DNA of 64,000 bases from Manihot esculenta (taxonomy: Eukaryota > Streptophyta > Magnoliopsida > Malpighiales > Euphorbiaceae): assembly GCF_001659605.2 (NCBI RefSeq), contig NC_035174.2:6202389-6266388 (forward strand), given 5' to 3'. A program made the translations under genes and the position numbers. Of the stretch, positions 25,601 through 35,527 are shown piece by piece (positions within the stretch are counted from its first letter, which is position 1; each line of letters opens with the position of its first letter). The notes under the pieces were generated by a model. That model was not told where the DNA came from, did no database searches, and saw nothing but the letters and a program-made list of their open reading frames with translations.

Positions 25601-27184
25601 AAAAGATTAGTTGTAATGTAATAGATAGACATGTACTGTCATATACTGGATAGACTTATGCTTTCCCTAGTGTCACTGCTATAGTGTGATGTATGATTCA
25701 TCCCTTGTACACAATCCTGTTTTACGTTTCTTGATGAGAAATGTGTGAGTTAGGCTTAATGTATGGCTTCGATGAGATACCAGTGGGATGTGTTACAGAT
25801 TGTGTTAATCCCTGGACCACAGCAGATAGTAGTCCCTGGTATAGGCCCTGAGAGTCATTTCAGATTGACATATCTGAGTAGCAGGAGTTAAGCCTACAGA
25901 GTTTTACAGGATTGATGAGTCGTTTTATTTCATGTATGGGATTTATCAGGTTCATAGCGAGTACAGTCGGCTTGCTACGGGTCCCGGCGGCCTTAAGCCG
26001 ATCTGGATCCTAGTGCCAGTGATGGTTCGGGCCGTTACAGAGGAGTATCGGTTTCCGGGTCGTTACAGGAACTAACTGTACTATTTTACATTCAGAAATG
26101 ACACGAATCTAGCATGATCCATGCATCATACAATGCCATGTTATCTATTAGGTTGTATTGCATTAGAATCCACGAATATGCTGCATTGCATAAGCTGATA
26201 TGTGTGTGGATGAATGTTGGATGATCCTTAGCCCTTGCTAGAGCACAGATACAGAGTGATGGCATGAGATAGCCATACCAGGTCGCCCCTAGATAGTTCA
26301 GGTCGCTCCTGGTACTATGAGAGAGACAGTTTGACCTGACTCAGATAGAGAAGTCCAGGTGAGGCCTAATCGCCCCTGGCACAGTTGGCCTTGTGATAGA
26401 GCCAGGTAAGAGAAGTCCAGGTGAGGCCTAATCGCCCCTGGCCAGTTGGACATCTTACTATATGTATACTGTAAAGGGCTATGGTGACAAGTTCATCCTT
26501 GAGGTGATATGTTTGTGATGTGATACATTTCATGAAAGCATGTAATGAATGAACTGTTTTACTGTTCCTTCTCACTGGGCTGTAGTAGCTCATCCCACTC
26601 CCTTGCCCCCAGTTTTGCAGGTTCTGAGATACCGAGGGGAAGTCAAAGTCAGCAAGAGTACAGAGGAAAGTTATGCTTGAATGTATGTTGTAATAGCTTA
26701 GTGGACATGATGTAATTGAAAGATTAGTTGTAATGTAATAGATAGACATGTACTGTCATATACTGGATAGACTTATGCTTTCCCTAGTGTCACTGCTATA
26801 GTGTGATGTATGATTCATCCCTTGTACACAATCCTGTTTTACGTTTCTTGATGAGAAATGTGTGAGTTAGGCTTAATGTATGGCTTCGATGAGATACCAG
26901 TGGGATGTGTTACAGATTGTGTTAATCCCTGGACCACAGCAGATAGTAGTCCTTGGTATAGGCCCTGAGGGTCATTTCAGATTGGCATATCTGAGTAGCA
27001 GTAGTTAAGCCTACAGAGTTTTACAGGATTGATGAGTCGTTTTATATCATGTATGGGATTTATCAGGTTCATAGCGAGTACAGTCGGCTTGCTACGGGTC
27101 CCGGCGGCCTTAAGCCGATCTGGATCCTAGTGCCAGTGATGGTTCGGGCCGTTACAAAGGAGTATCGGTTTCCGGGTCGTTACA
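22625..27184 (+). repeat. 5' LTR of element C, containing a nested same-family solo LTR
   Basis: LTR sequence is 22625-23785 and 26073-27184, about 2273 bp in total, equal to the 3' LTR. The TTCGGC(N)GCCGAA motif cluster lies at 22803-22915 and 23449-23545. Confidence 0.88.
23786..26067 (+). mobile_element. Solo LTR of the element C family, nested in its 5' LTR
   Basis: A full 2282-bp LTR (TGTAATACCC...GTCGTTACA) with duplication GGAAC at 23781-23785 and 26068-26072. It carries private differences from both LTRs of element C, for example around 24430-24530, so it is an independent insertion rather than a segmental duplication. Confidence 0.9.
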
Positions 27185-27187
27185 GAT

Positions 27188-27200
27188 TGGTACCAGAGCA
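27188..27200 (+). promoter_or_regulatory. Primer-binding site of element C
   Basis: TGGTACCAGAGCA lies three bases after the 5' LTR. It differs from the initiator-Met complement at one internal base. Confidence 0.75.
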
Positions 27201-27476
27201 TAGGGCCTCTAGAGTACGATGTGCTGAGTGCGTATACTCAGGGATCAGAGATATCTCATATCGGAAAGAGGTGTTGGTTTGGATAGGAGGGAAAGCACAA
27301 TAGGTAAACTCATGTCCACTAGGATAGGATGTGGAGTCCTGTCTTGCATGATGATGTGAAATGCCATGATGAGCGACATGTGCTATGAATATGTTTGATA
27401 TGTGCTGAGGATTCATGTGTTCTCACATGGATCATTTGATGATGTTTTGTGTGATGTTGTGCTTTCCAGAGGCAGG

Positions 27477-28850
27477 ATGAGAGGAACTCGTCGATCTGCG
27501 AGATTGATTGGAGCTCCGCCGGAGAATGAGGACATGGATGTCCATCTCCCCGTTCTGCAAAGGGCAACATCAGATAGCTTAAGTAGCGAAGGTACATCAA
27601 GGGACCCTAGAAGGTCTGTTGAGGAGAGTAGAAGGGGAATTGTCCAGAGTGGTACGTCAGGGCTTATGAGAGAAAGAGAGAAGGATGACCAGAGTAGAGA
27701 GGGCGGCTTTGGTATGAGTGGAGTAGGAGGAGCTATGGGTGAGTCCCAAGGAGGCACTCAGGCCTCGCGGTTTGTTCCACCTCAGTATCCACCCTACCAG
27801 TGGGGGGCAGAGTACCCGATGAGAGGTATATCAGAGTTGCCTAGATATCACCCATATCCTACCTTTATGCCCTATCCTCCCTTTTATCCACCATATCCAC
27901 CATTATATCCACAGTATACCATGTTTCCACCCTTCGTTTGTTACCCAAGGTCAGTAAACCCTAACCCAGGGCAAGTTGCACCTCCTCCACCACCAGTAGA
28001 ACCAATAGCCCCAGTAAGCCAAACACCTAAGCTTAGTTCACCTGGAGAAAGTATGGTGCAGCTGACAGATTATTTGAGGTTAGATGTTCCCCAATTTGAG
28101 ACTGGTGATGACCCTGTTGAGTATCTTAGAATGGTTAAGATGATAACGGATGAGTTGGGAGTCAGTGAGAATAGAGCCATTCAAATGGCAGGGGTCACAT
28201 TGAAAAGTGAAAAAGCAAGGGAATGGTTCAACCAGTGTGTGGCTTCGAGGGTAGAAAGCTTCTCCTGGGAGCAGTTTGCTCATGAGTTTGTAGGAGGGGT
28301 TTTAGATAGGTCAAGGGAGAGTTTCCATGATATAGTAGATATGGCACAGAAGAGAGAAGCTAGTGCCAAACTTGCAGGGACAAGTGATGTTAATCTCTCC
28401 CCTCTGCATGAGGCTGATACCAAGAGTAAGAAAGGAGGTAGAGGCCTCAGGAGATCAAAGAAGAATAAGTGCTGGAAGCAAATAGGTGAGGGTTCGAGTT
28501 CTGGTTTGAAGACCGCAAAATGTCCAAGGTGCGGTAGGCCGCACAAGGGAGTCTGTTTAGTAGGGACAACAGCATGTTTCAGGTGCGGACAAGAGGGGCA
28601 CATAGCACGTGAGTGTTCCACTGCCACTTTGCTAACACAGTCCCAGCAGACAGTCTCAGACAGAGTGGCTCAGCCAGAAGCTCTAGCCATGGCGCAGGAC
28701 AGAGGCAGAAGGAGCGGGATCACTCCTTCTTCCACAGGTTCCCCAGGTGAAGGTCCATCAGTGCCAGCACGGATCTTCGCTTTGACGCAGCAGGAGACTG
28801 ACACATCGGACATGGCGGTGACAGGTACTTTTCACTTCCATATGTTTTGA
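27477..28850 (+). CDS. Gag protein of element C
   Basis: The open frame of 457 residues from the ATG at 27477 starts MRGTRRSARLIGAPPE. A long Pro/Tyr-rich stretch follows at about 100-175 with YPPFYPPYPP-type repeats. A gag domain comes next (LRLDVPQFETGDDPVEYLRMV, WFNQCVAS, WEQFAHEFVGGVL) and then basic residues. Two zinc-finger-like motifs end it: CPRCGRPHKGVC and CFRCGQEGHIAREC. The RIFALTQQETDTSD linker that normally joins gag to protease is present, but the frame stops soon after. The gag domain contains an apparent internal deletion: VGGVLDRSRESFHD is shorter than usual for the family. It could supply particles but cannot reverse-transcribe. Confidence 0.85.
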   Translation: MRGTRRSARLIGAPPENEDMDVHLPVLQRATSDSLSSEGTSRDPRRSVEESRRGIVQSGTSGLMREREKDDQSREGGFGMSGVGGAMGESQGGTQASRFVPPQYPPYQWGAEYPMRGISELPRYHPYPTFMPYPPFYPPYPPLYPQYTMFPPFVCYPRSVNPNPGQVAPPPPPVEPIAPVSQTPKLSSPGESMVQLTDYLRLDVPQFETGDDPVEYLRMVKMITDELGVSENRAIQMAGVTLKSEKAREWFNQCVASRVESFSWEQFAHEFVGGVLDRSRESFHDIVDMAQKREASAKLAGTSDVNLSPLHEADTKSKKGGRGLRRSKKNKCWKQIGEGSSSGLKTAKCPRCGRPHKGVCLVGTTACFRCGQEGHIARECSTATLLTQSQQTVSDRVAQPEALAMAQDRGRRSGITPSSTGSPGEGPSVPARIFALTQQETDTSDMAVTGTFHFHMF

Positions 28851-29450
28851 TGTGTTTGTTAACTCTGATGTTTCGTTTTCCTTAGGGCCGTGAGAGCCGT
28901 CGAGAGTATGGGTTTGATAACTTCTGGGATTAGAATGTCCTCTTTGGGTCAATAGGTGTGATCCGTCAGTGGCAGAGTTCGTCTGCCAATAGAGTTGAGT
29001 GCGAGTTTTGAGTAGGTGCCTTCCAGCTGACCTTGTGGTTCTAGAGTGACTGGTTGATGTCATTCTAGGGGTGGATGGGCTAGCTACTCATCGTACGGCC
29101 TTAGATAGCAGAGGCAACGTAGTCAGGCTTTGAGACCAGGATGGATGGATCACAGGTAATGTGTGAGGGGACAAAGGAGAGATGCCTAGAAGTTTGCTAT
29201 CAGCCCTAAAGGCTCTTACGCTGTTTAGGAGAGGTTATCAAAGGTTTCTTGCTTGTGTCAGAAAACAGCGTAGTTAGTCAGATTAGAAGGGGAACAGTTG
29301 TAGTGCCCACAGCCAGAGAAAAGTTGTCGATAGGACCCAGACAAGTCATCAGGTTTACTACCTGCTAAGAAAGTTCAATGAGAGATAGGAATGGTGTCTA
29401 GACCCATCACTTCTAGTCTTTGCTGCAGGATGGCACCAGTAGTAGGATGG
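28760..29450 (+). pseudogene. Decayed protease segment of element C, copy 1
   Basis: Translated in pieces, this region follows the Tekay gag-protease junction through the ILGMDWL-like part to the RMAP(A/V) position before reverse transcriptase. It has many stops and frame changes. It ends with AGGATGGCACCAGTAG. The alignment was made against the intact frame on the other strand at 59949-62742. Confidence 0.7.
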
Positions 29451-29849
29451 CACCAATAGAATAAGTGAGATGGTAAAAGCCAGATGAATAGTAGCTAGTG
29501 GTTAGTGAGCTAGGAAAGATGCTCGAGGGTGTTGCTATAAGATGCTATGGCCTTAGATTTTATCCAGGTATAGGGAGAGTGATCTCTCATCTCCGAGTGC
29601 AGCCCTCAAGGAAAAGAAATAAGGCAGAGAAGAGAGTAAGAAATAGAAGAGTAAGAAAAGAATGTAAGGGTAAGTGAAAGTGAGCAGATTAAGGAAAAGA
29701 GAAGAATAAGTAAACTAGACTAGAACAGAGAAAGAAAAGAGTAAGATGAAGAGTACGTTCAAGAGGAGATTTCAGTTTAGTCTGGGATTAGGTGGTAATT
29801 GAGGCAGAGGAAAGGGTTAGCTTTTCCATTAGTAACTTCCCGAGGGAAG

Positions 29850-30545
29850 TTCCGTTAGCTTTAGCTCGGATCTTCACCCTGACTCAGTCGGAAGCTATCA
29901 CATTGAACACAGTGACATCAAGTATGTTCACTTGTGGATGTTCGGATGTGTATGCTGTTTGTTTTGAACCCGCATGTTTTTACTTCCTTGTGGCTTAGTG
30001 AGCTGTTACTAGAGTGGGTTTGATGACTTCTAGGCTTAGAGTGTTTTCTCTGGGTTAATGGACCCGGGTATGATCCATCTGAAGCAGAGTCAGTTAATCA
30101 GAGCAGTTTAGAGTTGTAGTGAGTAGAAGCTATCCAGCTGACCTTATGGTTCTAGAGTTGACTATTTGATGTCATTCTAGGGCGGATTGGCTACTTACTC
30201 ATTGTACTACCTGTGTCTGTAGAGACAAGGTAGGAGAGTTTAGAGGCTAGGATGGATCAGAAATTCCTTGGAAGGGACAGAGTATAGGTGCCTAGAGGTT
30301 TGAGGTCAGCCCAGCAGGCTCATAGGTACACAGGAAAGGTTATCAGAGGGTTCTAGCTCGTGTGAGTAAGTTTAGTAGTCAGATCGGGGAATTAGCCTCA
30401 ATACCCGTAGTTAGTAAGTTCTAGATGGTTTCCCAGATGAGCTGTCAGGTTTACCATCTGTCAGGGAGTCAGAGTATGGAATAGAAGTGGTGTCTGGACG
30501 CGGAACCATTTCTTTCCTTCTACCCTACAGGATGGCACCTACAGA
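29850..30545 (+). pseudogene. Decayed protease segment of element C, copy 2
   Basis: A second, diverged copy of the same segment: it begins GCTCGGATCTTCACCCTGAC and ends with CCCTACAGGATGGCACC. Equivalent landmarks occur in the same order in copy 1, such as CAGCTGACCTT(G/A)TGGTTCTAGAG. Many stops are present. Confidence 0.7.
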
Positions 30546-31228
30546 GAGAGAGAGAGAGCATGATCAGAGTATGATAGGAAAGCTTGGTAGAGAAAGGTTA
30601 CATTCGACTTAGTACCTCACTCTGGAATGTTCCAGTATCGGTGTGAGAAACGAAGGATGAAACGTTGAGATTTTGTAACGACTGTGAGCAGTTGAACAAA
30701 ATCACTACCAAGGACAGGTGTTCCCACACAGGCTGATGCTCTGTGGAGACAACGAGGAGGAGCTGTGTATCCTCCACGATAGATCTTAGAGTTGGGAACT
30801 AGATATTGAGAGTTAGAAAGAGAGTTAAAGAAAACAAAAACCAGTATAGGAAAGAAGAAGAAAGACGGGCAAGGCATCTAGTGTTTCCTTAGAGGTATGG
30901 CTCCTCTAACTGGGTTGAGTAAAGCGAAGTAACGGTTAGAGTAACCAGACTAGTGTGACTAAAGCTGAGAAGAGTCAAAGAAAGAGAAAAGTCAGTAATC
31001 AGATGAAAGAACCAAGTCAATTGGGTACTGGAACCAGTGAGACGCAATTAGGGTAGAGTATAGACACAGATGCAGCAGTTAAGCGTCAGCAGAGTCAGGA
31101 ATTGTAGATAACCCAGGAGTTTGACTCCAGTAATATCTGTGTCTCTTCGCAGAGGAAAGTATTAGACTTTCCTTAATTGCTTATTTGCCTATGTGTTTGT
31201 TGTGTGAACATTCGAGGACGAATGTTCT
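30546..31228 (+). other. Non-coding 3' internal region of element C
   Basis: Purine-rich sequence without open frames, ending with the GAACATTCGAGGACGAATG signature typical upstream of the polypurine tract in this lineage. Confidence 0.55.
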
Positions 31229-31243
31229 TAAAGGGGGGAAGAA
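31229..31243 (+). promoter_or_regulatory. Polypurine tract of element C
   Basis: AAAGGGGGGAAGAA directly abuts the 3' LTR start at 31244. Confidence 0.85.
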
Positions 31244-33516
31244 TGTAATACCCGGCTAGAGTTAGACATCGGAATTCCTACCGTCCAGTGGCATTTGAGG
31301 ATGTCAGAGGTCTTTGGACGGGTAAGAGAAAGGTTTCTAAACTATTTGCAAGTGTTTTAAAGGTTTAGCGTAGAAAACGAGTTGAATTTCGTGGAGAATT
31401 GGCCAAAGGAGTTTCTGTCATGTTCGGCCCCCGAAGGTGAAGTTCGGCCGCCGAAAGTGCCCAATGTTCGGCCCCCGAAGGTTATGTTCGGCCCCCGAAA
31501 GTTGCATGGTTTTGCATGAAGTTTCGGCAGCCGAAGCTGAGGTGGTCGGTTCGTTGTGCATGCTCCTCAGTCCGTGGTTTGGCCAGGTGTTCACCTCCAG
31601 ATCATGACCAGAGGTTAGGCCACGTCTCCCTTGACTCATCTGCACGCTTTTAATCAGCTCATGCAGCGGGTTGCTCGTTTGCAAGAGGTTTTGAAGGTTT
31701 TGAGAGAAAAGAGAGGTTTTGGTGGTTTGAAGCTTGTGAAGGGGATTTGTTGAGTTCAAGTTGTTCCTCTGCTAGTTTTAGGAGGTAAGAGAGGTCTTTA
31801 TACTTGTTTTATGGTTTTAACAGCTTTTAAAGAGGTTAAGGGTAGAGTTGCATGTTTAGGTTTTAGAGTTTAGTTTTGATGTGTTAATGGTGTAAGCATG
31901 TTATGTGTATTTTTTTGTTGGCGTTTAAGTTGTTTGACGCTCTTTTATGCTTGTTAAAGTGTTTATGCATGTTTTCGAGGGGTAACTGCATGTACTGAGG
32001 GCTGAGCAGGTGATGGCGGGACTGGCAGGCGTCCTTGTGCACGAAACTGAGTTCTGGATGAACTCAGGTTCGGCCGCCGAAAGTCCAAGTTAGGCCGCCG
32101 AACATGCCTGACTTTCGTCTCTGGAGGAGACATTCGGCCGCCGAAGGTGCTGCCGAAGGTGCCCTGTCCAGCCTTCCTTTGCTTGTTTTGCATGCATGTT
32201 TTGAGGTGTTTTAGAGGGGTTTTGGGAAGGTGTATAAGAGATGTTAAGAGATGTTTACCTGTTGTATAGAGTATGTTTGGTACCTCATGTAAGTCCTCCA
32301 TTGTAGGATTGGACCCGAGGAACCGCAGAGTTTAGCAGTTGTAGCTGTCTCAGAGTTAGAGGTAGCCCAGAGGTAGCCAAGTAGAGGCTACAGGTGAGTG
32401 GAACTAACTGTACTATTTTACATTCAGAAATGACACGAATCTAGCATGATCCATGCATCATACAATGCCATGTTATCTATTAGGTTGTATTGCATTAGAA
32501 TCCACGAATATGCTGCATTGCATAAGCTGATATGTGTGTGGATGAATGTTGGATGATCCTTAGCCCTTGCTAGAGCACAGATACAGAGTGATGGCATGAG
32601 ATAGCCATACCAGGTCGCCCCTGGATAGTTCAGGTCGCTCCTGGTACTATGAGAGAGACAGTTTGACCTGACTCAGATAGAGAAGTCCAGGTGAGGCCTA
32701 ATCGCCCCTGGCACAGTTGGCCTTATGATAGAGCCAGGTAAGAGAAGTCCAGGTGAGGCCTAATCGCCCCTGGCCAGTTGGACATCTTACTATATGTATA
32801 CAGTAAAGGGCTATGGTGACAAGTTCATCCTTGAGGTGATATGTTTGTGATGTGATACATTTCATGAAAGCATGTAATGAATGAACTGTTTTACTGTTCC
32901 TTCTCACTGGGCTGTAGTAGCTCATCCCACTCCCTTGCCCCCAGTTTTGCAGGTTCTGAGATACCGAGGGGAAGTCAAAGTCAGCAAGAGTACAGAGGAA
33001 AGTTATGCTTGAATGTATGTTGTAATAGCTTAGTGGACATGATGTAATTGAAAGATTAGTTGTAATGTAATAGATAGACATGTACTGTCATATACTGGAT
33101 AGACTTATGCTTTCCCTAGTGTCACTGCTATAGTGTGATGTATGATTCATCCCTTGTACACAATCCTGTTTTACGTTTCTTGATGAGAAATGTGTGAGTT
33201 AGGCTTAATGTATGGCTTCGATGAGATACCAGTGGGATGTGTTACAGATTGTGTTAATCCCTGGACCACAGCAGATAGTAGTCCCTGGTATAGGCCCTGA
33301 GGGTCATTTCAGATTGGCATATCTGAGTAGCAGTAGTTAAGCCTACAGAGTTTTACAGGATTGATGAGTCGTTTTATATCATGTATGGGATTTATCAGGT
33401 TCATAGCGAGTACAGTCGGCTTGCTACGGGTCCCGGCGGCCTTAAGCCGATCTGGATCCTAGTGCCAGTGATGGTTCGGGCCGTTACAAAGGAGTATCGG
33501 TTTCCGGGTCGTTACA
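31244..33516 (+). repeat. 3' LTR of element C
   Basis: A 2273-bp LTR from TGTAATACCCGGC to GTCGTTACA, very similar to the 5' LTR parts, implying a recent insertion. Confidence 0.9.
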
Positions 33517-33521
33517 GTGGG

Positions 33522-33561
33522 CTCGGCCTCTTACCAGAGTAGTGAAACCCAGCGGTTATCA
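33522..33561 (-). repeat. Left LTR of element B, remainder after element C
   Basis: Forty bases (CTCGGCCTCTTACC...AGCGGTTATCA) complete the split LTR and match 35480-35522. Confidence 0.85.
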
Positions 33562-33804
33562 ATTGCCCCTTTACCTTCTCATCAGTTATTATATGAATGA
33601 TGGAAGGGTAAATGCCGAGGACCCATTATGACCGCGCGACCTGAGAACTGCCCCCTTCTTAAAACATTTCTATTTCCTTGTACTGTTTCAAAATTTGAAA
33701 TTTCTCTACTTTTCCAGAACCCTTGTGCTTCTCTGTTCTTTGTGCGCTTTGCTTGCTCTGTCCTTCTGCTCTAACTACTTTCAAGGTATGCTTCTCATTT
33801 CACC

Positions 33805-34428
33805 ATGGATAGCTCTAAGCTTCCCGATGTCTTTGATCTTGAGTCTAGCATTACTTAATCTACTCTAAAAAATTTCTTTTCACGGAAGTACTTGGACACC
33901 CCTCTCTTCCATATCCGAGCTCCCTATCGTAACGAGAGGATCGTTCTTCCCGATCCCCTTCCCCCTGGTCTCTTTGATCCCTAGTGGAACCGTAGTCTGG
34001 TTTTCTTCATCAAACAATGAGAGTTTGGTTTAACCTTCCCCTTCTCTCCTTTCTTCATCGAGATCTTTCGGTACTTCGGGATAACCCCCCGAATGCTGGC
34101 CCCTAATTCTATTTTGTTCATGTGTTCCTTTGAGTCTGAATTGGGGGTTCACACCTACAGCGAGTCTGTTCATTACTTTTTTCTGATTAGTGAGAGCGAG
34201 TCAAGGCTTTTACTACTTTGCCCCTCGCGGAGGGCTGTCCATCTTTTCGGGTCACAAAGACTCGATAAAAGGCTGGGTAGAGGGGTTTGCAGTGGTAGAG
34301 CTGAAGAAGGACTCCGGGCTATCCTGGGAGGTGGAGCTCTCCTAGGAGAATGTCCCTCTAGGTTGCAACGACCTGCCCCAGCTAAGTCTTACCGAGCAGG
34401 TCGGGTACCTTCGACTGACTTCTGTTGA
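33805..34428 (+). pseudogene. Degenerate antisense extra ORF of element B (Transposase_28/gypsy-type domain)
   Basis: Running opposite to element B, this region translates as MDSSKLPDVFDLES, then IVLPDPLPPGLFDP, then FGLTFPFSPFFIEIFRYFGI. The last resembles the plant 'putative gypsy-type transposon' domain found in antisense extra ORFs of Tat/Retand-lineage elements. Several in-frame stops (after ESSIT, after LFDP, after FIKQ) show it is dead in this copy. The domain assignment is from memory. Confidence 0.6.
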
Positions 34429-34463
34429 AAGGAAGTATGATGTCGAAAAGTGTATGTTTGTGT

Positions 34464-35005
34464 CTAGCCTTCAGGATTGCAGGGCTGCTGGTACTTTATT
34501 TCATTTAATTGTTTTGCCTTTTCTTTGTGATTTTTACTGAGGGTTGTTCTAGCAGAATAACTGTCAACCTCATCATTCTCTATTAACTCTCTCGCCCTTC
34601 TTCCATGGATTCTGACTTCCGGCTCCTCTTCTCCCCCGGCTCTTTTGCCCCTTTCTCCGGTTTCTCTGCTGTTTGTTTGGGGGTGGTTAAAGGTAGGCTG
34701 GAGTTCATGGGTGCGAGGTTCTTCTACCACAGGCAACATGTTCACCGGGGTATTGAGGCCCTTCTGCTGCATAATCTGCCCCAGCCAAATGGCGATGTTT
34801 TGTAGTTGGAGGGCCATGGCTTGGAGGTCTTGGTTGGATAGGTGTTTTCGGGTACATTCCCTGCCAAGCTCAGCGAGGGATTGAAAGGGATTGGTGGTTG
34901 GTTGTTGGGAGTTGTGGGGCTGGAGAAAGAGAAATGTTGCCCCTCCTGGGCGGAGCTCAGGTCATTGGGGGTGTTGATGATGTTGTTTTCGTTATGGTTG
35001 ACCAT
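34464..35005 (-). pseudogene. Gag N-terminal remnant of element B
   Basis: The minus strand starts with MVNHNENNIINTPNDLSSAQ about 80 bases after the primer site. It continues in another frame with MALQLQNIAIWLGQIMQQKG, typical of the start of Tat-lineage gag. A frameshift near 34830 separates the two. The rest of gag and all of pol are absent. Confidence 0.65.
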
Positions 35006-35066
35006 TGTGGATCTCAGTGGGTTTCATAGGAGTGAAACTCCGGTGATGAAAGGATCTTCTTCGTTT

Positions 35067-35083
35067 TCCCACAGACGGCGCCA
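35067..35083 (-). promoter_or_regulatory. Primer-binding site of element B
   Basis: On the minus strand TGGCGCCGTCTGTGGGA lies two bases from the LTR end. TGGCGCC primer sites are usual in Tat/Athila Gypsy lineages. I do not assign the tRNA. Confidence 0.75.
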
Positions 35084-35085
35084 AT

Positions 35086-35522
35086 TGATGATCTGAGATC
35101 CAGAAAATAGGGTTTTACAATGGTTGAATAAGTTTGGTCCGAGAGGAGGGTGCTCTTCTCCTTTTATTCTTTTTCTTGGTCTGTCAGTGACGTGTAATGG
35201 CCTCACTGCCATTGGGCCACTTGTATCTGCCGTACGGATACAATCGTACGAAAATATTAGATATATGTTTCATGCGTAATGACCATTTAATTATCCCTTT
35301 TAGCATGCAGGTTAATCGAGTAGTTCGGGACTGGGCCAGTGATCCTCATTTTGCTAAGCTTCTAGGCCGGGCTCGGGAAGAGAAGGCCGAGTCCTGAGAA
35401 AAGTCCGACCTCAAGGATGAATGGGTTGGGTCTTCTCACTCATGGAATTCCGCGGACCCTAGGCCGGCCCTGTCACTGTGGGCTCGGTCTCTTACCAGGG
35501 TAGTGAAACCTAGCGGTCATTA
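35086..35522 (-). repeat. Right (5') LTR of element B
   Basis: A 437-bp LTR from TGATGATCTGAGATCC to AGCGGTCATTA. It matches the split left LTR with many point changes. Confidence 0.88.
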
Positions 35523-35527
35523 ATTTT

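Larger units (their letters stand above)
22625..33516 (+). mobile_element. Element C: non-autonomous Tekay/Del-like Gypsy element
   Basis: Inserted in the left LTR of element B with duplication GTGGG (22620-22624 and 33517-33521). The 5' LTR is 22625-27184, enlarged by a nested solo LTR; the 3' LTR is 31244-33516. LTRs start TGTAA(A/T)ACCCGGCTAGAG and end GGGTCGTTACA. A tRNA-Met-like primer site follows the 5' LTR, and AAAGGGGGGAAGAA precedes the 3' LTR. The TTCGAGGACGAA stretch just before the polypurine tract is typical of Tekay-type chromoviruses. Gag is open; protease is decayed and doubled; reverse transcriptase, RNase H and integrase are missing. Confidence 0.88.
22246..35522 (-). mobile_element. 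Element B: gutted Tat-lineage Gypsy retrotransposon
   Basis: The outer element of a three-level nest. The left LTR is 22246-22624 plus 33522-33561, split by element C. The right LTR is 35086-35522. Target duplication ATTTT at 22241-22245 and 35523-35527. Minus orientation is set by a TGGCGCC-type primer-binding site (35067-35083) next to the right LTR and a purine-rich stretch next to the left one. The 1.5-kb internal region holds only a frameshifted gag start (minus) and a decayed antisense ORF (plus). All pol domains are gone. LTR end pairs drifted (TGATAACCGC versus TAATGACCGC at the start), so the insertion is old. Confidence 0.85.
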
